Below, one piece after another: positions 1 to 9,366 of a stretch of 64,000 bases of DNA (its first letter is position 1; the number at the start of each line of letters is the position of its first letter). The stretch comes from Sphingomonas trueperi (GTDB lineage Bacteria; Pseudomonadota; Alphaproteobacteria; Sphingomonadales; Sphingomonadaceae). Where the stretch lies: positions 1 through 64,000 of the forward strand of contig NZ_JAATJB010000007.1 in assembly GCF_011927635.1 (NCBI RefSeq), read 5' to 3'. The notes beneath the pieces were generated by a model. It searched no databases. It was not told the DNA's origin and was given only the letters and a program-made list of their open reading frames with translations. Made by a program: the position numbers and the translations under genes.

Positions 1-149
1 CCGAAGCCGAAGCGAACTACTATGCTGCCGCTGAGCAGATCGTTATGGCGGCGTGACTCACATCTAATGGCCTCCGGCAAACCCGGCGCGGTTCAACCTG
101 ACGGCATATTTGACGGTATCAGCACTGCGCCGGCGGAGGAGATACCGGC

Positions 150-425
150 ATGCTCACCGATGCAGCCGTCCGTCGAGTCAAACCGCGGGACAAAGCATTT
201 AAGACTCAGGACATGCACGGCATGTACCTCCTCGTTCAGCCTGGCGGTGATTCGGTACTGGCGGTGGGATTTCGTCACGACGGCAAGCCGGGCACGGTGG
301 CGCTGGGCGTCTATCCTAACGTCTACCGGAAGGACCGCGCGAATGCTCGGAAGATTGCCTACCTTGCCCTTAGGGGTAGATTGCCGGCATCCTGGAACAG
401 CAGCGATGCCGGCGATCAGACTTAG
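150..425 (+). pseudogene. Tyrosine integrase N-terminal fragment (decayed)
   Basis: This 91-codon fragment resembles the N-terminal arm-binding domain (DUF4102 type) of P4-like tyrosine integrases. It opens MLTDAAVRRVKPRDKA and later reads RHDGKPGTVALGVYP, as that domain does. The family is normally about 400 residues, so the core-binding and catalytic domains are gone. Between the two conserved blocks the family motif (RYWRWDF) is found in a neighbouring frame near 253-275, so two small compensating indels have scrambled it while keeping the outer frame. I infer the dead trace of an integrated element. No tRNA or attachment site could be identified beside it. The 149 bases before it hold nothing I recognise. 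Confidence 0.7.
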
Positions 426-434
426 AACGGGCTG

Positions 435-2600
435 TTACCTGCCCAGCTGGCGCTCTGGCAGTCTAATGGTAGCGTCAAGGCCCGCGCCACCGGCTGAGGT
501 TGCGCTCGTGAAGCTGTAGGTTGCGGCCGCGAGGTGCCATCCCCGGGGCGTCCAGTCGGCGAGGACCTTCGGCTCGATCTTCACGACCACCGAACGACTC
601 TCGCCGGGAGAAAGTTCGACCCTCGCAAAACCCGCCAGGCGGCGCGTGTCGATGGCGCCCCGCCGGGTCAGGTAGAGCTGCACCACCTCGGCACCGGCGA
701 CCTTGCCGACGTTCCGCACGGTCACCGTCGCCTCGGGTTGGGCACCGCCGCGGATCTGCAAGGCGGACTGCTCGAACCGCGTGTAGCTCAAGCCATGGCC
801 GAAGGGGAACAGCGGCCTTGTGCCTTTGGCAGCGTACCAGCGATAGCCCACCTCCGCACCCTCGGGATAGGTCGCCGTAGCCTGCGAACCTTCCGGCTGC
901 CCCCAGCCGGGAATCTCCGCGCGGGGGAGCTGCGTCTCATCCGAAGGGAAGCTGATCGGCAGCCGGCCCGAGGGGTTGACCTTGCCGGTCAGCACGTCGG
1001 CGATCGCCGCGCCGCCCTCCTGCCCCGGATACCAGGCCTCGACCACCGCCTTCACCTTGTCCAGCCACGGCATCTTCACCGGATTGCCGGTCTCCAGCAC
1101 CACGATCGTGTTGGGATTGGCGGCGGCGACGGCGGCGATCAGCGCGTCCTGCCCCTCGGGCAGCGTCATGCTGAAGTCATTGCCCTCGCTGCTCCACGCG
1201 GTGGCGAACACGATCGCCACGTCCGACTGCTTCGCGAAGGCCGTTGCCGCAGCAAGGTCATAGCCGCTGTCATACTCCACCTTCGCCCCCGGCATGGCGG
1301 CGGCCAGCGCACGCAGCGGCGAGGAGGGCATATAGAGCTGGCGGGCCCAGGCCCCCATCATGCCCCGCCCGCCCAGCGGCAGCACCGTCACCTGGCCCTT
1401 GGGCGTCACCTGGCTCGACCCGCCGCCGGACAGCACGCCCAGATCGGCATGGCCGCCGATCACCGCGACCGACTTGGCGCCCGCCAGCGGCAGCGCATCG
1501 CCGTCGTTCTTGAGCAGCACGATTCCCGCTGCGGCCACCGCGCGCGCCGCGGCGGCATGGGCGGCTTCGTCGATCGCGCCTTCCGCGAGCGGCGCGTCCG
1601 CGCCCACCGCGTAAAGCGAGCGCAAGATTCGCCGGACGCTGTCGCGCACCCGTTCCATCGGCACGCGGCCTGCCGCCACTTCGGCGCGCAGCGGCTTGTC
1701 GAAGAATATCTGCTTGTCGAGCTGCGCGCCGGACTGCTGATCCAGCCCCTTGGCGAAATAGCTCACGTCGTGCACCGCGCCCCAATCGGACATCACCCAG
1801 CCGGGAAAGCCCCAGTCGCGCTTGAGCACCTGATTCAGCAGAAAGTCGTTGCCGCAGGCATAGTCGCCGTTGACGCGGTTATAGGCGCACATCACCGATC
1901 CGGGCTTGCCGTCCTCGATCGCCAGCTGGAAGGCGAGCAGATCGCTCTCCCGGAACGGCTTCTCGTCGATGCGTGCGTCGATGCTGTTGCGCAGCGTCTC
2001 CTGGTCGTTCAGCGCGAAATGCTTGATCGTCGAGACGACCTTCTGGCTCTGGATGCCGCGAATGGAGGCGCCCGCCAGCCGGCCGGCGAGCAGCGGATCC
2101 TCCCCCAGATATTCGAAATTGCGGCCGTTGCGCGGATCGCGCGCCAGGTTCACGCCGCCGGCGAGCAGGATGTTGAAACCCTTTTGCCGCGTCTCGTTGC
2201 CGGCTACCGCCCCGCCCTTGAAGGCGAGTTCGGGGCTCCAGGTCGCCGCCAGCGCGAGGCCGGACGGCAGGGCGGTCGAATAGTCGCCCTTGCGCAGCTG
2301 GAGCGGATTGGCGACGCCCAGGCTGGCATCGGTCTCGTACAGGTCGGGTATGCCGAGCCGCGGCACGCCGGGGATCCAGCCGGCGGTGGGCTTCAGGTCC
2401 GCGCGCGGCAGCGGCGGCGTGCCCGGAAAGGCGATCGGCATGATGCCGTGGAGCAGCTGGAACCGCTCGTCATCGGTCATCTTCGCCTCGGCCGCGCGGG
2501 CGCGCGCATCCGCCGCGTCGATGCTCTTCGGCGCGGTCTGCGCCATCGCCGTGCCGCTCATCAGGCCCAGAACGAGCCAACCCAAACCGATCCTCTTCAT
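435..2600 (-). CDS. Secreted GH3 beta-glucosidase
   Basis: This 721-residue protein is a glycoside hydrolase family 3 enzyme that should release glucose or a similar sugar from beta-glycosides in the periplasm. A signal peptide ends at TAMA (about residue 20). The catalytic (beta/alpha)8 domain follows, with the conserved KHF near 193 and the nucleophile Asp272 in VMSDWGA. The second alpha/beta domain and a C-terminal fibronectin-III-like domain complete the usual three-domain form at typical length. The start has a strong AGGGAGAGG ribosome site. It is the last gene of the minus-strand operon, 15 bases after the tannase gene, which fits removal of sugars from plant glycosides whose esters are cut by its neighbours. 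Substrate specificity cannot be read from sequence. Confidence 0.92.
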   Translation of the reverse strand: MKRIGLGWLVLGLMSGTAMAQTAPKSIDAADARARAAEAKMTDDERFQLLHGIMPIAFPGTPPLPRADLKPTAGWIPGVPRLGIPDLYETDASLGVANPLQLRKGDYSTALPSGLALAATWSPELAFKGGAVAGNETRQKGFNILLAGGVNLARDPRNGRNFEYLGEDPLLAGRLAGASIRGIQSQKVVSTIKHFALNDQETLRNSIDARIDEKPFRESDLLAFQLAIEDGKPGSVMCAYNRVNGDYACGNDFLLNQVLKRDWGFPGWVMSDWGAVHDVSYFAKGLDQQSGAQLDKQIFFDKPLRAEVAAGRVPMERVRDSVRRILRSLYAVGADAPLAEGAIDEAAHAAAARAVAAAGIVLLKNDGDALPLAGAKSVAVIGGHADLGVLSGGGSSQVTPKGQVTVLPLGGRGMMGAWARQLYMPSSPLRALAAAMPGAKVEYDSGYDLAAATAFAKQSDVAIVFATAWSSEGNDFSMTLPEGQDALIAAVAAANPNTIVVLETGNPVKMPWLDKVKAVVEAWYPGQEGGAAIADVLTGKVNPSGRLPISFPSDETQLPRAEIPGWGQPEGSQATATYPEGAEVGYRWYAAKGTRPLFPFGHGLSYTRFEQSALQIRGGAQPEATVTVRNVGKVAGAEVVQLYLTRRGAIDTRRLAGFARVELSPGESRSVVVKIEPKVLADWTPRGWHLAAATYSFTSATSAGGAGLDATIRLPERQLGR

Positions 2601-2615
2601 GTCCCTCTCCCTGTT

Positions 2616-4097
2616 TTATCGTCGGATGCGCGGCGGCGGTGGTGCCGCGCAGATGAAATCGCTTTCCTTCGTGCCGTCCCCGCTGCGGTGCAGGGCGCGG
2701 GCCGGATAGGCGCAGATCGGTCGGGTCGTGCCGTCGGCGAGCGTGCCGGTGAGCCGCGCGGGTGCCTGCCCCTGCTCCACCCAGCGCTCGATCGCGGCCT
2801 GCGCATCGAACCGGTTTGGTCCGTCCCCGCCGCCGCAATGTCCCATGCCCGGCACGAGGAACAGCCGGTACCAGTCCGCTGCCGCGCCCGTTCGCGCGAG
2901 CATCGCCCGGCGATAGGTGAGCGTATCGAGCGGCGAGACCACCGGATCGGCAAGGCCGTGATAGACGAGCAGCCTGCCGCCCCGTGCGCGATAGGCGCGC
3001 AGGTCCGCATCGGTCGCGTCGATCACCGGCGACAGACGCCGCATCGCGGCGGGCAGGTCGCGCGCATAGGAGAAGCGCCACCAGTTCCAGGCAGGATCGT
3101 CGAACGCCCAGACCCGCCAGAAATTGACCCGCATCGGCTGGCTGGGCTGGCGTGGATCCGCCCAATAGGCGCTCCACCCCGCCTCGCTGCCGGGCAGCCA
3201 GGGGAAGGTGACCTGCGCGCCGCGCGCATCGCGCACCCCCGCCCGCATCCTGGCGACCGCCGCCACCTTTTCGGCGCTGAGGCAACCGACGGTCTGCCCC
3301 GGCCGGCAAAGCAGCGCAGCCGGATCGGGCCGGCACTGGAGCGGATCGTTCAGCCAGCGATCGCCGGGCAAGCCTCCGGCGGCCTTGCCATTGGCACCGC
3401 GACACAAGGCGAAGCTCTGCGCAGCGAGCAGCTTCAGGTCTTGCCCGTCGAGGATCGGAGCCTGATCGTCGCCCGCGCGGTGGTTCGACAAATATTGCCA
3501 GAGGAACGCGGCGTTGAGGCGAACGCGGTTGGACCCCGGCGCGCCGGCAACGATGCCGTCGAAGTCGCGCGGGAAACGCTGCGCCTCCATCATCGCCTGG
3601 TGGCCGCCGGTCGAGCAGCCGTTGAAATAGCTGTGCGCCGCCGCACGGCCGTAGAAGCGCGCCACCAGCTGCTTCGCGGCCAGCGCGGTCTCATGGACGG
3701 CGCGCCATCCCCAGTCGGCGATCGTTTGCGGGCGGCCGCGGGCGAAGTCGGGATCGTCGCCTTCATGCCCCGTATCGGTCGCGACCACCGCGCTGCCGCG
3801 CGCCAGCCCCTCCGCCATCGCCGCTTCGGGCAGGGCCGAGGCATAGCCGCCATTGCCCAGCATCTGGAGCCGACCGCTCCAGCTGCGCGGCAGCCAGAGT
3901 TCATAGCCGATCCGCGAGCCCTGTACCGGCTGCAGCGTGCCGATCACCCGGCAATGCGCGGGCAAATGTCGTCCGGCTATGACCCGCGCCTCGGCCCATT
4001 CGGTGCGACTGTCGGCGATCTGCCGCGAAAGCGCCGCGCAGGCGGCCTCGGGTGCGGCCGGGGTTGCCAATGCCAGGGCGAGGCTAGCGAAGGACAT
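2616..4097 (-). CDS. Tannase/feruloyl esterase family protein
   Basis: This 493-residue protein belongs to the tannase/feruloyl esterase family, which hydrolyses ester bonds of gallic or hydroxycinnamic acids. The family's Cys-Ser and His-Cys pairs are both visible: GCSTGG with Cys161-Ser162, and GMGHC with His420-Cys421. Asp384 in GLADP is the likely acid of the triad. The hydrophobic N-terminus (to about residue 18) reads as a short export signal. The ATG overlaps the end of the upstream hydrolase gene by 14 bases, so translation is probably coupled. Together with the hydrolase and the GH3 glucosidase it suggests breakdown of ester-linked plant phenolics. The exact ester is unknown. Confidence 0.88.
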   Translation of the reverse strand: MSFASLALALATPAAPEAACAALSRQIADSRTEWAEARVIAGRHLPAHCRVIGTLQPVQGSRIGYELWLPRSWSGRLQMLGNGGYASALPEAAMAEGLARGSAVVATDTGHEGDDPDFARGRPQTIADWGWRAVHETALAAKQLVARFYGRAAAHSYFNGCSTGGHQAMMEAQRFPRDFDGIVAGAPGSNRVRLNAAFLWQYLSNHRAGDDQAPILDGQDLKLLAAQSFALCRGANGKAAGGLPGDRWLNDPLQCRPDPAALLCRPGQTVGCLSAEKVAAVARMRAGVRDARGAQVTFPWLPGSEAGWSAYWADPRQPSQPMRVNFWRVWAFDDPAWNWWRFSYARDLPAAMRRLSPVIDATDADLRAYRARGGRLLVYHGLADPVVSPLDTLTYRRAMLARTGAAADWYRLFLVPGMGHCGGGDGPNRFDAQAAIERWVEQGQAPARLTGTLADGTTRPICAYPARALHRSGDGTKESDFICAAPPPPRIRR

Positions 4098-6078
4098 CGC
4101 TCTTCTCGGCCTGATCGATCAGCCGCGCACCGTCGTCCGCAAGCAGCCAGCCTTGCGCGATCTGCTCCGCCACCACGGAGCGGACGCGCGCCACGAAGCC
4201 TGCATGGTCACGGTAGCGGGCCTCCAGCGACGGGCGCGGATCGCCCCTGGCGCGACGTTCGGCCTCGGTGCGGGCGAAGGGGATGAAGCCGCCGACAAAG
4301 CCGCAGTTGCCGCCCGCACCATAGCCGCGCGCCAACTGGTTCCAGCCGGTATAGGTCCCCAAAGGCACCTGCAGCTGCACCGAGGGCACGCCCGCCGTCT
4401 CGTTGCCGTCGGCATTCACCCGCGGCACCAGCTGCGGGATCGTACCCCGCACGGCCGGCGGCTGGCGGGTGAGCACGCCGCTGAGATCGACGGCATGGAA
4501 GCCGGGGCCGAAATCATAGTCGGGCAGCTGGTTGAGCATGCCGGTGGGGCCTGGCACGCCGGGGATCGCGGGCCAGCCCATTGCCGACGCGGTCGCCTCC
4601 ACCAGATCGCCGGCGGCCAGCATCGGGTAGCGGCTGGGCGGAGGCGCCTTGCCGGTCTGTACCCAGTCGGCAAGCGCCTTGAGCAGCGCACGCCGGGTAT
4701 CCATCGAGGGATTGGGATTGAACGCGAGCGTGCAGGCGGGCGCGCCGGGAAAGGCCTTGTCGCCGTCCAGCGGGAAGCCGCCGACATAGGAGCCGCCATG
4801 CGTCACACCGGGAAAGTAATAGCGGCGGACATTGGCCGGCAGCGGCACGTCCGCCCTGGCATCGGTACCGATCAGCCCCGGCGACATGCGCAGGCCCCAG
4901 AACTCGGCCGAGCCGAAGGTCTCGACGATCTTGGGACAGGTGCGCGTCGCGGTGCAGCGGTCGAGCAGGCTGGAGACGCCTCTGCCTCGCCTTTTGTCGT
5001 CATAGCGGCTCCACCACAGGCTGCCCTCGCTGCCCGGCTCGAACATGCCCGCCGCGCCGCCGGGAACGCCGAAACGGATGTTCAGCGGCACCTGCCGTGC
5101 GGCGATGTTCGGGTTGGCGCCGTCAAATACCCGGTGCCCGTCCTCCGCCTGGTTGAAGCCGAGCGCGATCAGGCTGCGGACGAAATTGCCCGATTGCGAC
5201 GTGCCGCTGACGATCGCCCAGCGGATCGTGCCCGCCAGCGGATTGGGCGTGCCGTCATCATCGACCTTGGCGAAGCGCAGGAACGCATTGAGGTCGCGCA
5301 CCGCGGCGAAGCCGATGCCGAGCACCCTGGGATCCTTGCCGCGATAGACGAGCGTATAACCCTTGGCGGCGTCGAACCCGCCGCGCAGGCAGAGCTGGCG
5401 GGGGTCGGGCGTGCCGGGAAAGGGCTGCGTGCGGCAATCGGCAAAGGCCCAGTCCCGCGCAGCCATCGCCTTGCGCGACGCATCGTCGCCCGCCTGCACG
5501 AACAGCGTTGCCTGGCGGGTGTCCAGCGACACCGGCAACGGGCGCGGCGTTGGGCGACCGATGCCGCCGTCGATGGGCATGCTGGCCGTGCTGGTGGCGA
5601 CGCCGGTGAAGCGCTGGAGCACCCAGCCGGTCAGCCCCGCTGCGGTGGGCACCGCGAGGGTCTGGATACCCGGCTGCGGCGCAATGTCCCCCTGCCAGCC
5701 GCTCACCACCCGCACATGGCCTTCCGCATCGGCGGCGACGTCGCCATTGCCGCGATTGGGCACGTCGTACAGGAGGAAGCCGCTGGCCCGCGCCGGATCG
5801 GCAGGCAAGGCGATGGCGAAGGTCGCGCGGTAGGCGACACGACCATCCTTCCGCCGGGGCGCGGCTGCGAGATCGGTAATGATCGCATTGCGGCGGTCGC
5901 GCGGATCGATCGTGCCTTCATAATGGCCGCGCAGGATCACATAGGCCGGCGCGCCGGGCCGCACCGCCGGCACCTCGCGCCGCTGCTCGACGACGAAGCG
6001 GGTGACCCGCGCTTCCGCCGCGCCGGTCCCCAACAGGCTGGCCGTGGTCGCCGCCAGCAACAGGTGATGGCGCTTCAT
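4084..6078 (-). CDS. Exported alpha/beta hydrolase-domain protein (Abhydrolase_10 type)
   Basis: This is a 664-residue protein with a signal peptide (MKRHHLLLAATTASLLGTG, cut near AEA at about residue 23). It matches from memory the large 'alpha/beta hydrolase domain' family often found in sphingomonads next to tannases and carboxylesterases. A nucleophile-elbow-like motif VSGTSQSGNF lies in the middle of the protein, and a TRYPML segment follows later. The substrate is unknown; ester hydrolysis is inferred. The ATG overlaps the stop of the AtuA C-terminal-domain gene (ATGA), and its own stop overlaps the tannase start, so it sits tightly inside the operon. Confidence 0.8.
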   Translation of the reverse strand: MKRHHLLLAATTASLLGTGAAEARVTRFVVEQRREVPAVRPGAPAYVILRGHYEGTIDPRDRRNAIITDLAAAPRRKDGRVAYRATFAIALPADPARASGFLLYDVPNRGNGDVAADAEGHVRVVSGWQGDIAPQPGIQTLAVPTAAGLTGWVLQRFTGVATSTASMPIDGGIGRPTPRPLPVSLDTRQATLFVQAGDDASRKAMAARDWAFADCRTQPFPGTPDPRQLCLRGGFDAAKGYTLVYRGKDPRVLGIGFAAVRDLNAFLRFAKVDDDGTPNPLAGTIRWAIVSGTSQSGNFVRSLIALGFNQAEDGHRVFDGANPNIAARQVPLNIRFGVPGGAAGMFEPGSEGSLWWSRYDDKRRGRGVSSLLDRCTATRTCPKIVETFGSAEFWGLRMSPGLIGTDARADVPLPANVRRYYFPGVTHGGSYVGGFPLDGDKAFPGAPACTLAFNPNPSMDTRRALLKALADWVQTGKAPPPSRYPMLAAGDLVEATASAMGWPAIPGVPGPTGMLNQLPDYDFGPGFHAVDLSGVLTRQPPAVRGTIPQLVPRVNADGNETAGVPSVQLQVPLGTYTGWNQLARGYGAGGNCGFVGGFIPFARTEAERRARGDPRPSLEARYRDHAGFVARVRSVVAEQIAQGWLLADDGARLIDQAEKSDVLR

Positions 6079-6404
6079 TCCGCATCCTCCACGCGCAATG
6101 CGTCGTCGATCGGCAGGTCGAGCAGTTGCGCGCCCAGCGACTTGCCATGGGCATCCAGCGCCAGCGAGCGGGTGACGCCGCCGCTCAGCGCGCCTTCGAG
6201 CACGAAATTGAGCGCGCCCAGCCCCGGCAGGGCATAGCGGGTCGCCTGCCGCACCCGCAGGCCGGCGAGATGGGCCAGCACGCGCGGCACGGTCACCGCC
6301 GCGAGCAGGCGCGGATAATCGGCCGGGTCGAAGGCAATGACCGAGAACTGCGAGAGGTCGCCCTTGTCGCCGGTACGGACGTGCGCGATGTCGCCGAGCA
6401 GCAT
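6075..6404 (-). CDS. AtuA-related C-terminal domain protein
   Basis: This 109-residue protein corresponds to the small C-terminal domain found in AtuA-like proteins of acyclic terpene and related acid catabolism. It starts MLLGDIAHVRTGDKGDLSQ, a typical opening for that domain. In many genomes the domain is fused to AtuA; here it is a separate gene whose ATG directly follows the AtuA stop (TGAATG), which implies a stable two-subunit protein. The biochemical role of the domain is unknown to me. The operon position links it to the AtuA-like protein and the CitMHS transporter. Confidence 0.85.
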   Translation of the reverse strand: MLLGDIAHVRTGDKGDLSQFSVIAFDPADYPRLLAAVTVPRVLAHLAGLRVRQATRYALPGLGALNFVLEGALSGGVTRSLALDAHGKSLGAQLLDLPIDDALRVEDAE

Positions 6405-7745
6405 TCAGGCCTCCACCAGCGTGATCGCGGGCCGGACCTGCGCCGCCGGGATCAGCGTCGAGGCGACGGCAAGCACCGGGCGCACCGCCGCCGTCGCGCC
6501 GCCGCCGCCGAACGGCCCGTTGGTGTACAGTGCCTCGACCTCCCGCCCGATCAGCGCCGCCGCCTCGGCCGTGGCGGCGCGCCCGACGACGCGCAGCCGC
6601 ACCTCGCGCGGGTCGACCTCCGGCGGCCGGCCGGTCCGATCGACCGAGTCGAGCCCGATCAGCGTGCTGCGCAGCTCGGTCACCGGGGCACCGATGATCG
6701 CCAGCCGCTCCTCGACGATGGCGGCGGCGAGCCGCGCGCGCCCGACCGCGCCGGGCCCCGCATAGGAAATCTGCCCTTCGCCGATAAAGCCGTCGTCATA
6801 GCCGATCGAGACCTTGAGCGCGTCGGGTCGCTGCCGACCGTCGCCACCAGAGACCGCGATGCGATCGGGCCCCAGCTCGGCGAAGCGCACCGACCGGAAA
6901 TCGGCCACGACATCGGCCTGGGCATAGGCGCCCGGATCGAGGATCTCGTACAGCAACTGCTCCTTGCAGCTGGCCAGCGTCAGCGCACCGCCCGATCCTG
7001 CGACCTTGCCGAGCACGGCGCTCGCATCCGCCGATACCTCGGCGAAGGGAAAGCCCAGCCGGGCGAGGCCGGGCACCTGCTTGCGGCCGTCATCGGCGAA
7101 ATAGCCGCCGGTCAGCTGGCCGGCGCATTCGAGCAGATGGCCGATCACGGTGGCGCGGCCGATCAACGGCGCATCGTCCAGCGACCAGCCGAACGCATGC
7201 ACCATCGGCCCGACGAACAGCGCGGGATCGCCCACCCGGCCGGTGATCACCACCTCGGCGCCTTGCGCCAGCGCGTCGGCGATCGGCCCCGCCCCCAGAT
7301 AGGCGTTGGCGGAGACGATGCGGGCGAGATCGGCGCTGGTACCCGGACGGTCGATCAGCGGATGCTCGGCGCCGCGGACCAGATCGAGCACGTCGTCGCC
7401 GGTGACGGCAGCGATGCGCAGGCCCTGCAGCCCCATGTCGCGGGCAAGCGCGGCGACGGCATGGGCGGCGCCGACCGGGTTGGCGGCGCCCGCATTGGTG
7501 ACGATCCGCACCCCGCGCGCGCGCGCCGCCGGCAAAACCCGGCGCATCCGTTCGAGCAACAGCGGATCGAAGCCGCCGTGCGGGTCGCTCTGGCGGAGCT
7601 GCTGCGCCGCGGCGATGGTGCGCTCGGCCAGGCATTCGAAGACGAGGAAGTCGAGATCGCCCTGCTCGACCAGCTCCAGCGCCGGTTCGATCCGGTCGCC
7701 TGCGAAGCCGGCGCCGGCGCCGATGCGGATGGGTTCCGGTCTCAC
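6405..7745 (-). CDS. AtuA family protein (DUF1446)
   Basis: This 446-residue protein belongs to the AtuA/DUF1446 family, first tied to acyclic terpene (citronellol, geraniol) use in Pseudomonas and since seen in many carboxylic-acid catabolic clusters. Recognisable stretches are [12 protein letters not shown] at the N-terminus, [12 protein letters not shown] near residue 34 and [11 protein letters not shown] near 80. The start is a GTG whose last bases form the stop of the CitMHS gene (GTGA), so translation should be coupled. The open frame continues further upstream, but that part is antiparallel to the frame of CitMHS and I reject it. The catalytic activity of the family is poorly defined; pathway assignment is by context only. 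Confidence 0.86.
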   Translation of the reverse strand: MRPEPIRIGAGAGFAGDRIEPALELVEQGDLDFLVFECLAERTIAAAQQLRQSDPHGGFDPLLLERMRRVLPAARARGVRIVTNAGAANPVGAAHAVAALARDMGLQGLRIAAVTGDDVLDLVRGAEHPLIDRPGTSADLARIVSANAYLGAGPIADALAQGAEVVITGRVGDPALFVGPMVHAFGWSLDDAPLIGRATVIGHLLECAGQLTGGYFADDGRKQVPGLARLGFPFAEVSADASAVLGKVAGSGGALTLASCKEQLLYEILDPGAYAQADVVADFRSVRFAELGPDRIAVSGGDGRQRPDALKVSIGYDDGFIGEGQISYAGPGAVGRARLAAAIVEERLAIIGAPVTELRSTLIGLDSVDRTGRPPEVDPREVRLRVVGRAATAEAAALIGREVEALYTNGPFGGGGATAAVRPVLAVASTLIPAAQVRPAITLVEA

Positions 7746-9058
7746 AGCGGGAGCACTCCGATCAGCAGCGCGGCGGCAACCATCACCAGCGTCGCGGCGA
7801 ACAGCCAGGGGATGGCGAAGCGCTGGTGCGCGCCGAGCTCGATGCCGCTCAGTCCCGCGACGAGGAACGTCGCCGGGGTGAGCGGGCTGACCGGGAATCC
7901 GGTGGTCATCTGCCCGAGCAGCGCGGCCTGCGCCATGGTCGCCGGCGCGTGGCCGAACCGGGTGCCGACCTCGGCCAGCACCGGGAGCACGCCGAAATAG
8001 AAGGAGTCGGGATCGAACAACAGGCTGAGCGGCATCGAGGCCACCCCGAGCAGCACCGGCAGGCTTCCGCCCACGCCCTCCGGCACGTGCTGCGCCACCG
8101 CCTCGGCCATCGCCCGGATCATGCCCGATCCGTTGAGGATGCCGGTGAACGCGCCCGCCGCGAACAGCACGCCCGCCATCAGCAGCGCCGCGCGCGCATG
8201 CGCGTCGATCCGGGCGCGCTGCTGGGCGGCATCGGGATAGTTGATCATCAACGCCAGCGCCGTCCCGATCATGAAGGCCACGACCGGCTCGACCAGCCCC
8301 GCGATCATCGTGCCCACGACGGCGAGCGTGAGCAGGATATTGAACGGCATCAGCTGCGGGCGGCGCAGGTTGGGATCGTCCGCCATCGGCTCGGCGGCGG
8401 CCGCGGATGCCATCGTAGCGCCCGCCGACCTGGGCAGCGGAATGCCGGCGGCGATGCGCCGCTCCTCGCGAAGCCCAAGCCACCAGGCCGCGGTGAAGAC
8501 GAAGGCGAGCCCTGCTGCCTGCACGCCGATCATCGGCACGAACAGCTGCGCCGCCGGCACCTTCAGCGCCGCCGAGGCGCGCAGCGTCGGTCCGGTCCAG
8601 GGCAGGAAGTTGACCCCGGCGGCGAGCGAAGCGGTGCAGGCCAGCACCCGCCGGTCCATGCCGAGCCGGTCATAGAGCGGGCGGAGCGCCGGGATGGTGA
8701 TCAGGAAGCAGACCGCCCCCGAACCGTCGAGATGGATCAGCAGCGCCAGCAGCGCGGTGCCGATGGCGATATGGCGGGGCCGCTCGCCCACCAGCCGCAG
8801 CACCAGCCCGACCAGCGGCGCAAGCAGCCCGGCATCGGTCATGATCCCGAAGAACAGGATGGCGAAGATGAACATGCCCGCGACCGGTGCGATCTTCCCG
8901 ATGCCGGCCAGCACATAGGCCGGGATCGCCCCGCCCAGCCCGGCGAGCAGCGCCGCGGCAACCGGCACCAGGATGAGCGCGGCGAGCGGCGATGTCCGGT
9001 TCGACAAGATGAGCGCGAGCAGTGCCAGGACCGCAAGGGCGCCGATAAAGGCCAGCAT
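7742..9058 (-). CDS. CitMHS-family carboxylate transporter
   Basis: This 438-residue, very hydrophobic protein resembles CitMHS transporters, which take up citrate or related carboxylates with a metal ion and a proton. About eleven or twelve membrane segments can be seen, with family-like segments [11 protein letters not shown] and [21 protein letters not shown] chose the ATG at 9058 because GGGGAGG lies three bases upstream; the longer reading from 9127 has no such site and adds a charged extension. It is the first gene of the operon and shares four bases with the AtuA-like gene. It probably imports the acid released by, or feeding, the downstream hydrolases. Confidence 0.87.
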   Translation of the reverse strand: MLAFIGALAVLALLALILSNRTSPLAALILVPVAAALLAGLGGAIPAYVLAGIGKIAPVAGMFIFAILFFGIMTDAGLLAPLVGLVLRLVGERPRHIAIGTALLALLIHLDGSGAVCFLITIPALRPLYDRLGMDRRVLACTASLAAGVNFLPWTGPTLRASAALKVPAAQLFVPMIGVQAAGLAFVFTAAWWLGLREERRIAAGIPLPRSAGATMASAAAAEPMADDPNLRRPQLMPFNILLTLAVVGTMIAGLVEPVVAFMIGTALALMINYPDAAQQRARIDAHARAALLMAGVLFAAGAFTGILNGSGMIRAMAEAVAQHVPEGVGGSLPVLLGVASMPLSLLFDPDSFYFGVLPVLAEVGTRFGHAPATMAQAALLGQMTTGFPVSPLTPATFLVAGLSGIELGAHQRFAIPWLFAATLVMVAAALLIGVLPL

Positions 9059-9366
9059 AATCCTCCCCACCCGGTCGATGCCGGGCAGCGCAATCATGCG
9101 GAGGAGCAACCCATACCGCAATGTCAAACATTCTATTGATCAATGCATATTGTTGATGGGTTGGAGACGGGCGCGAGCCATCAACTTTCCGGATCAATGC
9201 TTCCAAACTTTCTATTTTTTAAAAGCGCCTCTGCGTCGCATAGCGGAGCGGCAGGCTCGGGAAGACACCAGCCGAACATCAGGGGAGGTTCTGCGCACCC
9301 GCTGCGCCGAGGCCGGCATGTCGCCGGCCGTACAGTCCCCGCCTGCCAAAAATTGAGGGGAGTGCC
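9059..9366. promoter_or_regulatory. Divergent control region of the hydrolase operon and the first TonB receptor
   Basis: The 308 bases between the CitMHS start and the receptor start carry the signals for both directions. A perfect 10-base palindrome, ATTGATCAAT at 9135-9144, lies in a short AT-rich stretch (9120-9230) and is a candidate regulator site. No gene is seen here. No convincing sigma-70 pair could be assigned. Confidence 0.4.

Noticed and set aside
1..149. tRNA as the integrase target site
   Set aside because: No cloverleaf or T-arm sequence could be found; the target may lie outside the window.
534..4286. A 1250-residue open frame antisense to the glucosidase and tannase genes
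   Set aside because: It has no domain, is rich in Arg, Gly and Ala, and mirrors two convincing genes; it is a by-product of high GC.
7746..8483. Upstream extension of the AtuA frame
   Set aside because: It overlaps CitMHS in another frame and shows no AtuA similarity. The GTG at 7745 fits the family and the coupling.
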